From NCBI GenBank assembly GCA_002238415.1, contig MPMI01000015.1:47770-111769 (forward strand): a stretch of 64,000 nucleotides of DNA. The letters are read 5' to 3'. Source of the DNA: Desulfurellaceae bacterium bin18. Lineage in GTDB: Bacteria > Desulfobacterota > Binatia > Bin18. Below, piece by piece: positions 51,678 to 60,312 of this stretch. Within the stretch, counting starts at the first letter, position 1. Each line of letters starts with the position of its first letter. Position numbers and translations under genes: made by a program. The notes beneath the pieces are model-generated. The model was not told the origin of the DNA. It made no database searches and worked only from the letters and a program-made list of their open reading frames with translations.

Positions 51678-52445
51678 ATGAATATCAACGAAGCGGTGGA
51701 AACCCTGTGGCAGACTATGCAGGGCGGGCAGTACCCGCCCCCCGGCTTGGAAAAGGCATTGAATTTTGAGGATGCCTATCAGATTCAACTGGCGATTCTG
51801 GAACGACATCTGAACACGGGCGAACAACTCGCCGGCTGGAAGGTCGGCCTCTCGTCCGATGCTACCCGTCAGATGTTTGGTCTTGATGCCCCGATCAGTG
51901 CCTATCTGCTGGCCAGCCGTCGGTTCCAGAGTGGCGGTAGCTTCAACTGTGCCGACTTTCGCAAGCCGATTATTGAATCCGAGCTGTGCATCATTATGGG
52001 GCAGGAATTGAAGGGGCCTGGCGTGACCCGCGAACAGGCTTTGGCTGCTGTGGCTGGTGCCGCTCCGGCGCTGGAGTTGGTGGATATGCGGCTGAATATT
52101 GGGGTGGACCTTCCACTCGGCGTTGCCGATGGAGTGGCGCAGTGGGGATTTGTGACCGGCCCTGAGGTCAGGCCCTACCCGGCGGATGTAGACCTCGGAG
52201 CTATGACCGCAGAGACCAAGCGGAACGGTGAGGTAGTGGCAAGCGTGCAGGGCAAAGATGCAATTGACGATCAACTTCAGACCATTGCCTGGCTGGCAAA
52301 CCATCTGGCGCAATTCGACCTGGCTTTGGAGACGGGCCAGTGCATTATGACCGGCTCGATGACCAAGCCGACACCCATCGAGAAGGGCGATACCTGGGAA
52401 ACCACTTTTTCCACGTTTGGCAGCGTGTCCGCGACGTTTGCCTAA
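51678..52445 (+). CDS. 2-Keto-4-pentenoate hydratase (MhpD/FAH-type)
   Basis: 255 residues, the standard MhpD/DmpE size. EQLAGWKVGLSSDATRQMFG, KPIIESELCIIMGQELKG (metal-binding Glu residues E-x-E), APALELVDMRLNI and TGSMTKPTPIEKGDTWETT are characteristic. It hydrates 2-hydroxypenta-2,4-dienoate to 4-hydroxy-2-oxovalerate in the meta-cleavage lower pathway. The aldolase and aldehyde dehydrogenase that follow in known pathways are absent here, so the operon is incomplete or serves another dienoate. AAAGAAGGAGCGACTG precedes the ATG. Confidence 0.88.
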   Translation: MNINEAVETLWQTMQGGQYPPPGLEKALNFEDAYQIQLAILERHLNTGEQLAGWKVGLSSDATRQMFGLDAPISAYLLASRRFQSGGSFNCADFRKPIIESELCIIMGQELKGPGVTREQALAAVAGAAPALELVDMRLNIGVDLPLGVADGVAQWGFVTGPEVRPYPADVDLGAMTAETKRNGEVVASVQGKDAIDDQLQTIAWLANHLAQFDLALETGQCIMTGSMTKPTPIEKGDTWETTFSTFGSVSATFA

Positions 52446-52469
52446 CGACCGCGGCAGGGCCGAGGTATC

Positions 52470-53150
52470 CTACCAGGGCAGCACCTCGCCGTTGGCGTGC
52501 CAGAATTTTCCAGTTGTTTCCAGGGTCAGTGCGTCCATACGGGCGAGCAGTCCACGCGCCGCCGCCTCGGGTTCAATCAGTTGACTGCGCATCTGCTCGG
52601 GCAGATTGGGCACCAGTTGGGTATTGACCATCCCAGGGTGGAGCAAGGCCACCGCGATTCCGCGCTCTTTGAGGTCCTGGGCGAGCGACACCCCCAGCAT
52701 ATTGGCCGCGGCTTTGGACATCCGATAGCCGTACAGCCGGCCCGAGGTATTGTCGGTGATGGAGCCCATCCGGCTGGTCACAATGCCTATTTTTGAGCCA
52801 TGGTCGAGGCAGGACTGGAGGGCGTGGACAACGCGCAACGGTCCCAGCGCGTTCACCTCAATCTGGCGTTGCACGTCGGCAATGGGTAAGGCCTCAAGAT
52901 TGTCGTCCAGATAGATTCCAGCCACATGAATAAGTACGTCCACATGCGTGCCGATCAGGCGCTGAGCCAGGGCCTGGACCGCCGAGTCGGATGCCACATC
53001 GACGCCCGTCTCGACGCGCGCGCCCTTTGCGGCCAAGGCGGGCGAGTCGCCCAAACAGGCGGCAATCACGTTCTCCCCGCGCTCGCATAATTGCAGGCAC
53101 AGTGCGTTTGCAATGCCTCGGTCGGCTCCAACGATCAGATAGGTTGCCAT
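52470..53150 (-). CDS. Short-chain dehydrogenase-like protein
   Basis: 226 residues from ATG 53150. The cofactor loop is degenerate (YLIVGADRGIANALCLQL instead of TGxxxGIG), but NALGPLRVVHALQ, IVTSRMGSI and the catalytic YGYRMSKAAANMLG (Tyr-x3-Lys) are intact, and the order is that of SDRs of the CsgA/sniffer type. NADPH binding may differ from the norm. The C-terminus ends in GKFWHANGEVLPW. Convergent with the hydratase gene with a 24-bp gap; its divergent neighbour is the cyclase gene. A carbonyl reductase of unknown substrate. Confidence 0.8.
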   Translation of the reverse strand: MATYLIVGADRGIANALCLQLCERGENVIAACLGDSPALAAKGARVETGVDVASDSAVQALAQRLIGTHVDVLIHVAGIYLDDNLEALPIADVQRQIEVNALGPLRVVHALQSCLDHGSKIGIVTSRMGSITDNTSGRLYGYRMSKAAANMLGVSLAQDLKERGIAVALLHPGMVNTQLVPNLPEQMRSQLIEPEAAARGLLARMDALTLETTGKFWHANGEVLPW

Positions 53151-53257
53151 GCTGTTCCCCTCGATGCCTTCAGTCGTGTCTGCGGCTATGCTATCCCTTG
53201 GCAGGGGCTTTTGCCAGTTCAGCACGAGCAGTTCAACTCGAAACGATACCGCCGCTT

Positions 53258-55180
53258 ATGTCAGAGAAAGACCCGTCCGCCGTCAGGCGCAAACTCGCCG
53301 CCATCCTGAGCGCTGATGTTCAAGGCTACAGCCGCCTCATGGGCGATGATGAAGTCGCCACGATTCGGACGCTGACCGCGTATCGGGAGCTGATGGCGCG
53401 GACTATTCAGCAACACACCGGTCGGGTGGTCGATTCTCCCGGCGATAATCTCCTGGCCGAGTTTTCGAGCGTGGTTGACGCGGTGCAGTGCGCGGTTGAG
53501 GTTCAGACGGAGCTAGCCGTACGAAACGCCGAGCTTCCGGTAGACCGACAGATGCACTACCGCATGGGTATCAACGTCGGCGACGTGGTGGTTGAGGGTG
53601 AGCGTATTTACGGAGACGGGGTCAACATCGCGGCCCGTTTGGAAAGCCTGGCTGAGGGGGGAGGCATCTCTATCTCGGGCGCCGTGCATGAACAGATAGC
53701 AAACAAGCTCGACCTGGCGTTTACGTATCACGGCGAGCAGCAGGTGAAGAATATCGCCCAGCCCATTCAGGTCTATCAGGTGCGCTGGGAGGCCGCAGAC
53801 CTCGCGCCACCCACTCTCGACGGAGATCCCTTCCCCCTGGAACCAAAACCCCCAGGGCCCGGGTCGCTGATCACCCTCGGTCTGGTCGTCCTTGTGATTC
53901 TCGGCCTTGGTGCCTTCGCCCTCAAAGACTGGTATCCGCTCTTATCATCGCCGGCCTTCTGGAATCCGCCGCGCCTAGCGCTGCCTGACAAACCCTCGAT
54001 TGCCGTGCTGCCCTTTACGAATATGAGCGGCGACCCGGAGCAGGAGTACTTCAGCGACGGCATCACCGAAGACATTATTACCGACCTCTCAAAAATCTCG
54101 GGCCTGTTTGTCATCGCCCGCAATTCCTCGTTTACCTATAAGGGTCGAGCGGTCGATGTTGAGCAGGTCGGGCAGGATCTGGGCGTCCGCTACGTTTTGG
54201 AAGGGAGTGTACGCCGGGCTAATGACCGGGTTCGTATCAATGCCCAGTTATTAGACGCCACCACCGGCGGTCATGTCTGGGCGGAGCGCTATGACGGCGA
54301 AATGCGGGATATCTTTGCCCTCCAGGATCAGGTCACGCAGCAAATTGTCCAGGCCCTCCAGATCACCCTGACCGCGGATGAGCAGACCCGTTTGGTCCAA
54401 AGATCGACCGATAACCTCCAAGCCTACGATTTCGTTTTGCGCGGGGAAAGCTATCTCTGGCGTACAACGCAAGAATCGCTGGTCCAGGCCCGACACCTGT
54501 TTGAGCAGGCCATCGCCCTGGACGCGCAGTATGCCGCGGCCTATGCCTGGCTGGGCTGGGCAGATTTCTTCGGCTTTATCATGCAGTGGGAGCAAGACCC
54601 CCAGGTCTCACAGCGCGCGCATGCGCTCGTGCAGCGGGCGGTGGCCCTGGACGACTCGTTGCCCGTCGCCCATCGGTTATTGGGCTATATCTATCTGTTC
54701 GAGAAGCAGCATGAGCGGGCGATTAGCGAGCTTGAGCGGGCGGTGGCTCTCGGCCCGAACGACGCGGACAATTATGCCTGGTTCGGAAGCGCGCTGACTT
54801 TCGTCGGGCGACCACAGGAGGCCCTTCGACTCATCCAACAAGCCATCCGCCTCAACCCCCGCTATCCTTTTATCTATCTGCACTTCCTGGGGCATACCTA
54901 CCGCGTGCTCGGTCAGACAGAAGAGTCCATCGCCGTCTTAAAGCGCGCGCTCGCCCACAACCCGGATTTTCTGCCGGCCTATTATAATCTGCTCCTGGCC
55001 TCGGTTGATTTGGGCCGTCTTGAAGAAGCCCGGGCGCTGGCAACGGAGATTCTCCGCCTCAGCCCCAACTTCTCGTTCACAACCATGATCCAGGCGCTTC
55101 CGTATAAAGACCCCGCCAGCCTCGACCGTATCCTGGCCGCCTTTCGAGCGGCCGGCTTGGAGGAAAGCCCTAAAGATTGA
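53258..55180 (+). CDS. Class III adenylate cyclase with TolB-like and TPR regions
   Basis: 640 residues from ATG 53258; a longer open frame overlaps the divergent SDR and is rejected. Residues 10-178 form a class III cyclase domain: AAILSADVQGYSRLMGDDE (metal Asp20), GRVVDSPGDNLLAEF (metal Asp63), YRMGINVGDVVVEGERIYGD and GVNIAARLESLAEGGGIS. A membrane helix is at about 203-222 (LITLGLVVLVILGLGAFAL). A TolB-N-like part starts with PSIAVLPFTNMSGDPEQEYF, SDGITEDIITDLSKI. TPR repeats cover roughly 420-620. This layout is common in bacteria that make many cAMP-linked sensors. The inner membrane location, with a cytoplasmic cyclase and an outward TolB/TPR part, is inferred. Confidence 0.9.
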   Translation: MSEKDPSAVRRKLAAILSADVQGYSRLMGDDEVATIRTLTAYRELMARTIQQHTGRVVDSPGDNLLAEFSSVVDAVQCAVEVQTELAVRNAELPVDRQMHYRMGINVGDVVVEGERIYGDGVNIAARLESLAEGGGISISGAVHEQIANKLDLAFTYHGEQQVKNIAQPIQVYQVRWEAADLAPPTLDGDPFPLEPKPPGPGSLITLGLVVLVILGLGAFALKDWYPLLSSPAFWNPPRLALPDKPSIAVLPFTNMSGDPEQEYFSDGITEDIITDLSKISGLFVIARNSSFTYKGRAVDVEQVGQDLGVRYVLEGSVRRANDRVRINAQLLDATTGGHVWAERYDGEMRDIFALQDQVTQQIVQALQITLTADEQTRLVQRSTDNLQAYDFVLRGESYLWRTTQESLVQARHLFEQAIALDAQYAAAYAWLGWADFFGFIMQWEQDPQVSQRAHALVQRAVALDDSLPVAHRLLGYIYLFEKQHERAISELERAVALGPNDADNYAWFGSALTFVGRPQEALRLIQQAIRLNPRYPFIYLHFLGHTYRVLGQTEESIAVLKRALAHNPDFLPAYYNLLLASVDLGRLEEARALATEILRLSPNFSFTTMIQALPYKDPASLDRILAAFRAAGLEESPKD

Positions 55181-55200
55181 TCTCTTTGAGGCAGGTTTCC

Positions 55201-56154
55201 CTACGCCGGCAGTCCCGTTGTCTCGGGCAGGCCTAACATCAAGTTCAAATTCTGAATGGCGACGCCACAGGCACCCTTTCCCAGATTATCGAGAATCGCC
55301 ACTAGCAGGACATGGCCGGCGGGATGGGGAGTGACATGGAGGTCGATACGATTGGTATCGTTACAAGCCTGCGGGTCGAAGCTGTGTTCGTTGGTTTCCG
55401 GGGGCGGCTCGTTGGGCAGCACCCGCACGAACGGCTCATGCCGATAGCGCTCCCGTAAGACTTCCCGGATCGTATCGCCCGCTCCACATTGCAGCAGACT
55501 GGTATGAAGCGGCACCTGGACCCGCATGCCGCACCGGAACGGCCCAACCGCCGGCACGAAGTGGGGCCCACAGTCGAGCAGGCTGTACTTCGTCATTTCC
55601 GGAACGTGCTTGTGCACCCGTTCCAGGGCGTAGGGCGCTTCATACACCAACGAGCCCAAGCCCAACTCAGCATCCTCCCATTTTTCAATCAGCGGTCGAC
55701 CGCCGCCCGAGTAACCGGACAGCGCGTGAATGGAGACCGGTGTCTGTTTCGCGATCAGGCCGGCATCAAGCAGGGGTCGGACCAACAGCAGAAACGCCGA
55801 GGGATAACAGCCAGGATTAGCAACATATTTTGCCTGTCGAATGGCCTCGCGTTGGTCGGGCTGGAGTTCCGGCAGACCATAGACCCAACCGTCCTCGACT
55901 CGATGCGCCGTACTCGCGTCAATCAGCCGTGTGTCCGTGTACGCGGCCCAGCCCGCCGCCTCGCGTGACGCTGCATCGGGCAGGCACAGAATGGCCACGT
56001 CCGCTTCAGCTAGCACCACCCGCCGCGCAGCATCACTCTTGCGCTGCGCTTCGGCTACGGTCAACAATTCGATGTCATTTCGTCCTGCCAGCCATTCCCG
56101 GATACGCAGTCCGGTCGTGCCAACATGACCGTCGATATAGACTTTCGGGGGCAT
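55201..56154 (-). CDS. argC: N-acetyl-gamma-glutamyl-phosphate reductase, short (type 2) form
   Basis: 317 residues from ATG 56154; a start at 56187 would add 11 residues. Catalytic Cys is in VANPGCYPSAFLLLVRP, the NADP region begins VYIDGHVGTTGLRIREWLAG, and LSGYSGGGRPLIEKW and HKHVPEMTKYSLL fit ArgC type 2 (about 310 residues). It makes N-acetylglutamate semialdehyde in arginine synthesis. No other arg gene is next to it, so it is isolated here. It is convergent with the cyclase gene, 20 bp apart. Confidence 0.9.
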   Translation of the reverse strand: MPPKVYIDGHVGTTGLRIREWLAGRNDIELLTVAEAQRKSDAARRVVLAEADVAILCLPDAASREAAGWAAYTDTRLIDASTAHRVEDGWVYGLPELQPDQREAIRQAKYVANPGCYPSAFLLLVRPLLDAGLIAKQTPVSIHALSGYSGGGRPLIEKWEDAELGLGSLVYEAPYALERVHKHVPEMTKYSLLDCGPHFVPAVGPFRCGMRVQVPLHTSLLQCGAGDTIREVLRERYRHEPFVRVLPNEPPPETNEHSFDPQACNDTNRIDLHVTPHPAGHVLLVAILDNLGKGACGVAIQNLNLMLGLPETTGLPA

Positions 56155-56346
56155 GGTCCTCGCCTTCTCTCTGTTCTCCGGTTTCATTATACTGGGTCAT
56201 CCTGCTGGGGCAACGCGGACCACTCCTCGCCTCAGCCCAGGCAAGGGAATGAAAAACTGAACGCTCACTCAACGTATCCGGCCCTATCGCTTGACAGATT
56301 GCTTCGGAGTATGCCACAGATGGGGCATTCGTAAATGCACCATCAT

Positions 56347-56365
56347 CAGGAAGCAACGCTTCCTG
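56347..56365 (+). promoter_or_regulatory. Hairpin in the 5' leader of the amidohydrolase gene
   Basis: CAGGAAGC (56347-56354) pairs perfectly with GCTTCCTG (56358-56365) across a 3-nt loop, 16 nt before the ATG at 56382. The AAGAGGAGGG ribosome site lies just after it. Folding would place a stem immediately upstream of the ribosome site and could stabilise the message or tune translation. It might equally be a protein-binding palindrome. Confidence 0.45.
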
Positions 56366-56381
56366 TGAAGAGGAGGGTACT

Positions 56382-57491
56382 ATGGCAAAGTTACGCGTGA
56401 TATCGGCAGACTCGCATATGATGGAGCCGGCTGATCTGTGGCAGCAACGTTTGGACAATAAATTCCGTGACCAAGCGCCGAAAGTGGTCGAAAACCCGAA
56501 GAATCCGGGCTTTATCTTTGTGGCGGATGGCATCGACCCCTTTCCCGTCGCCGGTGGGTTCGGGGCCGGGCGGTCCGGCGAAGAACTGAAAGACCATATG
56601 AGCAAAGGCTACGAAGCTGCCCGTCCGAGCGGCTGGGACCCTATCGAACGCATCAAAGACCAGGAGATCGACGGGGTCGAAGCCGAGGTGCTCTACACCA
56701 CGCTGGGGATGCCGCTCTTCGGGCTGCCGAATGCCGACCTGCAACGGGCCTGCTTCGGGGCCTATAACGACTGGGTGGCGGAGTTCTGTTCGCATAGTCC
56801 CAAACGCCTGTACGGCATCAGCCTGATCTCTCTCGAAGATATTGACGCGGGCGTCAAAGAGCTGGAACGAACGCATAAGCAGGGGATGCGCGGCGCCATG
56901 ATCTGGGGTTCGCCGCCCGAGGACAAGCCGTATAGCAGTCGCGAGTACGATCCCTTTTGGCAGGCCGCCGCGGAACTCCACATGCCACTCTCACTCCACG
57001 TGATTACCGGCAAGAGTAAAGAGAGCAAGGTCGATTTTTCGCAGATCAGCCTGTTCTATATGAACGTGATCCACGAGGTGCAGCGTTCCCTGTCGACGAT
57101 CGTTTTTGGCGGCGTGTTGGAGCGTTTCCCCGAACTCAAGATCGTGTCCGCCGAAAATGACACGGGCTGGTTCCCGCACTTCATGTATCGTATGGACCAT
57201 GCCTACGATAAATTCCACGCCATGGAAAAAGAACCCCTGCCGATGAAGCCGAGCGAATATGTCCGGCGGCAGGTCTGGGCGACCTTCCAGGACGACCCGG
57301 TCGGTCCGGCGACCTATAAGATCTTTGGCGAGGACAATTATATGTGGGCGTCCGACTTCCCGCATACCGACTCAACCTGGCCGGAATCCCGACAGTGGAT
57401 CAAGAAGGACTTCAACGGCGTGCCGGAGGAGATCACCCGCAAGATCGTGTTTGAGAATGCGATCAAGGCGTACCGGATGGATGTGGACTAG
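56382..57491 (+). CDS. ACMSD-type amidohydrolase
   Basis: 369 residues. N-terminal RVISADSHMMEPADLWQQRL (metal motif DSHxxEP), VLYTTLGMPLFGLPNAD, LPLSLHVITGKSKESKVD-like His segment (MPLSLHVITG), FPELKIVSAENDTGWFPHFM and a C-terminal MWASDFPHTDSTWPESR Asp. This is the same family as 11445-12629 and 37091-38605 but not very close. AAGAGGAGGGTACT precedes the ATG. Followed by a clear terminator, so it is a single-gene unit. Decarboxylation or hydrolysis of an aromatic acid is expected. Confidence 0.88.
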   Translation: MAKLRVISADSHMMEPADLWQQRLDNKFRDQAPKVVENPKNPGFIFVADGIDPFPVAGGFGAGRSGEELKDHMSKGYEAARPSGWDPIERIKDQEIDGVEAEVLYTTLGMPLFGLPNADLQRACFGAYNDWVAEFCSHSPKRLYGISLISLEDIDAGVKELERTHKQGMRGAMIWGSPPEDKPYSSREYDPFWQAAAELHMPLSLHVITGKSKESKVDFSQISLFYMNVIHEVQRSLSTIVFGGVLERFPELKIVSAENDTGWFPHFMYRMDHAYDKFHAMEKEPLPMKPSEYVRRQVWATFQDDPVGPATYKIFGEDNYMWASDFPHTDSTWPESRQWIKKDFNGVPEEITRKIVFENAIKAYRMDVD

Positions 57492-57517
57492 TCAGCGTCG
57501 CTGATTCGTGTAAACCG

Positions 57518-57557
57518 AAAAGGGTCGGGGAGTCTTCCCTGGCCCTTTTGTTTTTCT
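57518..57557 (+). terminator. Rho-independent terminator
   Basis: 14-bp stem (57518-57531 with 57536-57549, two G-T pairs) around a 4-nt loop, followed by GTTTTTCTT; the 3' arm itself ends in TTTT. It lies 26 bp after the amidohydrolase stop codon, the best terminator in the window. Confidence 0.85.
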
Positions 57558-57693
57558 TCATCGTGAACCGCTACGAAGATAGGCTGCATCACTTGAAACG
57601 TGCGGTCTCGGCCAGTACTGTAACCCATCAGGATTTGTTCATCCTTAAAAATATGCCAGAGGTGTAGCAGCACCTCCACAAAAGGAGAGTCTG

Positions 57694-58206
57694 ATGTCTG
57701 TTTCAAGAAGGATGTTACCCGTACTCGTTGTCGGAATAGCCCTCTCTTGGCTGCTTCCTGCGGTTACTCTGGCGTGTCGCTGTCTTCCACCTCCGTCGCC
57801 GAATTTTGGGCTGGAAAAGTCAGATGTCGTCTTTGTCGGCAAAGCGACCGACGTGGAAACGATAGAAGCGGATGGCTGGTTGTATGGCGCCTTCAAGCAG
57901 ATGATGGGCTCGGAGCAAATGTACGAGTTTGAGACCATACGGGTGACGCTGGAGGTCACAACTCCGATTAAGGCGGCCGATGAATCTCCACTGATTCTCG
58001 AAACGCTCGCCTCACAGGAACAGTGTGGGATACCGTTTCAGACCGGAAAAGAATACTTCGTGTATGCCTACCGCAGTCCGCAGGGCGATTTGAAAACCGA
58101 TATGTGCACCCGGACGGATACGGCCGCCAAGGCGACTGAAGATATGGCAGTCCTGGTTGAAAAAAAGAAGCGCTCCGTAACCCGTGTCAAGCCTCCGCTC
58201 CCCTGA
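57694..58206 (+). CDS. Secreted TIMP/NTR-like protein
   Basis: 170 residues with a signal peptide (about 1-27; MLPVLVVGIALSWLLPAVTL ending in A-C). The mature protein starts at CRCLPPPSPNF, a CxC start. Then come ADVVF-like KSDVVFVGKATDVETIE, EQCGIPFQTGKEYFVYAYRS and LKTDMCTRTDTAAKA. This is the layout of bacterial proteins related to tissue inhibitors of metalloproteinases and netrin (NTR) domains. The conserved cysteines fit disulfides. Role could be protease inhibition or surface binding; nothing in the context decides. AAAAGGAGAGTCTG precedes the ATG. The 3' end overlaps the stop of a hydrolase fragment on the other strand. Confidence 0.75.
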   Translation: MSVSRRMLPVLVVGIALSWLLPAVTLACRCLPPPSPNFGLEKSDVVFVGKATDVETIEADGWLYGAFKQMMGSEQMYEFETIRVTLEVTTPIKAADESPLILETLASQEQCGIPFQTGKEYFVYAYRSPQGDLKTDMCTRTDTAAKATEDMAVLVEKKKRSVTRVKPPLP

Positions 58207-58585
58207 GGACATTACCGTCATTCAGGAAAACGGTAATGTCCTCAAACGCTTGGGGGTCCTGCGTAAAGAACAGATGGCCGCCTTCAAACAGGGCCAGCCG
58301 GGCAGTCGTAATCTGTCGGCGTAGTGCTTCCCGATTGGCGACCGGGGCGACCCCGTCGTACCGTCCGTCACAGATCAATACCGGCATCCTGAGTTGCGGC
58401 AGGCGGCTGTAGGTATCGTGTTTTTGGTGCGCCTCGATTTGGCGGCGCGCCCCAATGGCTGCACCAGACTCGGCCGCCCTCCCTGCGCGGATGGCCAACA
58501 TCTCATCGATTAGGGTTTGGGACTCCTGACCGTTAGCTGCCTGCCAGGCCGCGTCCCGTCGCAGGTCGCTCAGCTCGACTACCCG
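58187..58585 (-). pseudogene. C-terminal fragment of a duplicated alpha/beta-hydrolase
   Basis: In-frame sequence from just after a stop at 58586-58588 encodes 132 residues: VVELSDLRRDAAWQAANGQE, LPQLRMPVLICDGRYDGVAP and LFEGGHLFFTQDPQAFEDI. It matches the C-terminal half of the intact hydrolase at 59458-60273 (VVELSDERRDAAWQAANAQE, LNMPTLVCGGRYDGIAPVDN). The nucleophile half is missing. The methyltransferase gene now lies where that half should be, and its 3' end reads into this fragment in another frame. It is a broken copy, although the fragment still has an open frame. Confidence 0.8.
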
Positions 58586-59399
58586 TCACACCCTGAAATA
58601 CGACAATCCGCTTCTCCTTGAGATTGCGTAGAACGTTGGCAAACTTCTCTTTTGCGGTTTTGCCAGTCAGCAGGTGAAGCCCAAGCGATGGCGGGCCGGC
58701 ATTCTGCATCTTCTCGACCATGTTCTGGAACCATTCTATTGAATGATCACTCCTATCCGCCCAATCCAGGACAAGCAGGCCGGCCCCTTCCAGAATGTCC
58801 TTCATATTCGCTATAGGAGCGAGCGTGCTGATGGAACGTTCTTCCGCCCACGGCACTGGATAGTGGGGCTCTCCTCCTGTTCCCTGAAAAATGTCATGAA
58901 AGACTAAGCGTCCTCCCGGTTTGAGGACCCGCGCGATCTCAGAATAAAAGCCATGTTTGTCCGCAATATTCATCTGGACGTGCTCGGTCCAGACAATATC
59001 AAAAGCCTGATCGTTGAATGGGAGTTCCAGCGCATTGGCCTGGCGGAATCTTACAGCCTCTTGTAAGCCAACCAGTTTCGCAAGAGCAGTCGCAACATCA
59101 ATATATTCCTGTGTGAGGTCAACCCCGGTCACATGGCACTGATACTCTGTGGCCAAATATCTGGCGGAACCACCCAGCCCACACCCTACATCAAGTATGT
59201 GCATTCTAGCTGTTAAGCTGGCGCGGCGTGCTAACTCGATGGTGGCATCGCGGCCCCGAATATGAAATTCATCCACAGGGGCAAGATCGATGGGTGTAAG
59301 TTGGTGTACGTCTTTGCCCATGTCGGTCAGGGCCTTGAGGATAGAATCCAGGATTCCACCAACGCCATAATGATTTTCAACAGGATTTGTTATGGTCAT
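58533..59399 (-). CDS. SAM-dependent methyltransferase (tocopherol-/sarcosine-methyltransferase-like)
   Basis: 288 residues from ATG 59399; an upstream frame to 59543 overlaps the intact hydrolase and is rejected. MTITNPVENHYGVGGILDSI, motif I HILDVGCGLGGSARYLATEY, post-motif FDIVWTEHVQMNIADKHGFY and ARVLKPGGRLVFHDIFQGTG are the class I small-molecule N/C/O-methyltransferase pattern. The last 16 residues after QGVT come from reading the hydrolase fragment in another frame, so the native C-terminus is lost or altered. The enzyme core is intact. Target is a small molecule; unknown. Confidence 0.83.
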   Translation of the reverse strand: MTITNPVENHYGVGGILDSILKALTDMGKDVHQLTPIDLAPVDEFHIRGRDATIELARRASLTARMHILDVGCGLGGSARYLATEYQCHVTGVDLTQEYIDVATALAKLVGLQEAVRFRQANALELPFNDQAFDIVWTEHVQMNIADKHGFYSEIARVLKPGGRLVFHDIFQGTGGEPHYPVPWAEERSISTLAPIANMKDILEGAGLLVLDWADRSDHSIEWFQNMVEKMQNAGPPSLGLHLLTGKTAKEKFANVLRNLKEKRIVVFQGVTGSRAERPATGRGLAGS

Positions 59400-59457
59400 A
59401 GTAGGGTTCCCGCTGGCTTGATTGTCTCCCTCAATAACAAGTTCTAGACGGGAGAGA

Positions 59458-60273
59458 TCAGAGCATGGCTTCATCTTTAAAGAAGGCGATAATTTCCTCA
59501 AATGCTTTGGGGTCCTGCGTAAAGAATAGATGGCCGCCTTCAAACAGCGACATTTGGGCGGTGGGAATCTGGCGGAGTAATGCTTCCTGATTATCCACCG
59601 GCGCTATCCCATCATACCGCCCACCACAGACGAGAGTCGGCATGTTGAGCTGAGACAAACGTTCATATGTATCGTGCTCTTGTCGCGCTTCGATCTGGCG
59701 CCGCGCACCAATAATCTTGCCAGGTTCGTCCACCCCCATCGTCCGAATGGCGAGCATCTCATCCATCAAAGTCTGAAACTCCTGGGCGTTAGCTGCTTGC
59801 CAAGCCGCATCGCGGCGCTCATCGCTCAACTCGACCACTCGTTTGGCCCACTCCTCCGCGGAGAGTGAAGCAAGTTCATGCAACGGATATGAAGCTCCTC
59901 CCTCCCCGCCGCTACTTGTACAGCCAAGGACCAACCGCTTGACGCGGCTCGGATACCGCAATGCAAATTCCTGCGCGACCATGCCACCGAAAGAGATGCC
60001 CATAACCAGGCACTCATCCCACCCGACCGCCTGGAGCAGACCATCCGCATCAGCCGCATAGTCCGCCATGGTGTAGGCAGTGTCAGGTTTATCCGTTTGA
60101 CCCAAGCCACGCTGGTCATAGGCCAGGACCTCAAAATGCTCGGTGAGCGGCGAATCAAACGCATTCGGCGACCGCCGCAGATCCCCACCCGTGCCGCTGA
60201 TGTACAGCAGGCGCGGTCCGGCCCCGCGAATCTCGTAATACATCTGAATGTCACGAACAGCGGCAAATGGCAT
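59458..60273 (-). CDS. Alpha/beta-hydrolase (3-oxoadipate enol-lactonase-like)
   Basis: 271 residues. LYISGTGGDLRRSPNAFDSP (oxyanion region), VLAYDQRGLGQTDKPDTAYT, ECLVMGISFGGMVAQEFALR (nucleophile Ser in GISFGG), acid in CGGRYDGIAPVDNQE, His in LFEGGHLFFTQDPKAFEEI. Family includes PcaD lactonases, but many paralogues are esterases, and no pca genes are present. Its C-terminal half is duplicated at 58187-58585. Sits 39 bp from the LLM gene in the same direction, so it may be cotranscribed. Confidence 0.88.
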   Translation of the reverse strand: MPFAAVRDIQMYYEIRGAGPRLLYISGTGGDLRRSPNAFDSPLTEHFEVLAYDQRGLGQTDKPDTAYTMADYAADADGLLQAVGWDECLVMGISFGGMVAQEFALRYPSRVKRLVLGCTSSGGEGGASYPLHELASLSAEEWAKRVVELSDERRDAAWQAANAQEFQTLMDEMLAIRTMGVDEPGKIIGARRQIEARQEHDTYERLSQLNMPTLVCGGRYDGIAPVDNQEALLRQIPTAQMSLFEGGHLFFTQDPKAFEEIIAFFKDEAML

Positions 60274-60312
60274 CGTGCTCCTCCAGCTCTGGCGGCGTTT
60301 CCGGGGCTGCGG

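Noticed and set aside
52991..55180. A 729-residue cyclase starting at 52991
   Set aside because: The extension is arginine- and proline-rich, overlaps the SDR gene antisense, and the class III cyclase domain begins right after ATG 53258.
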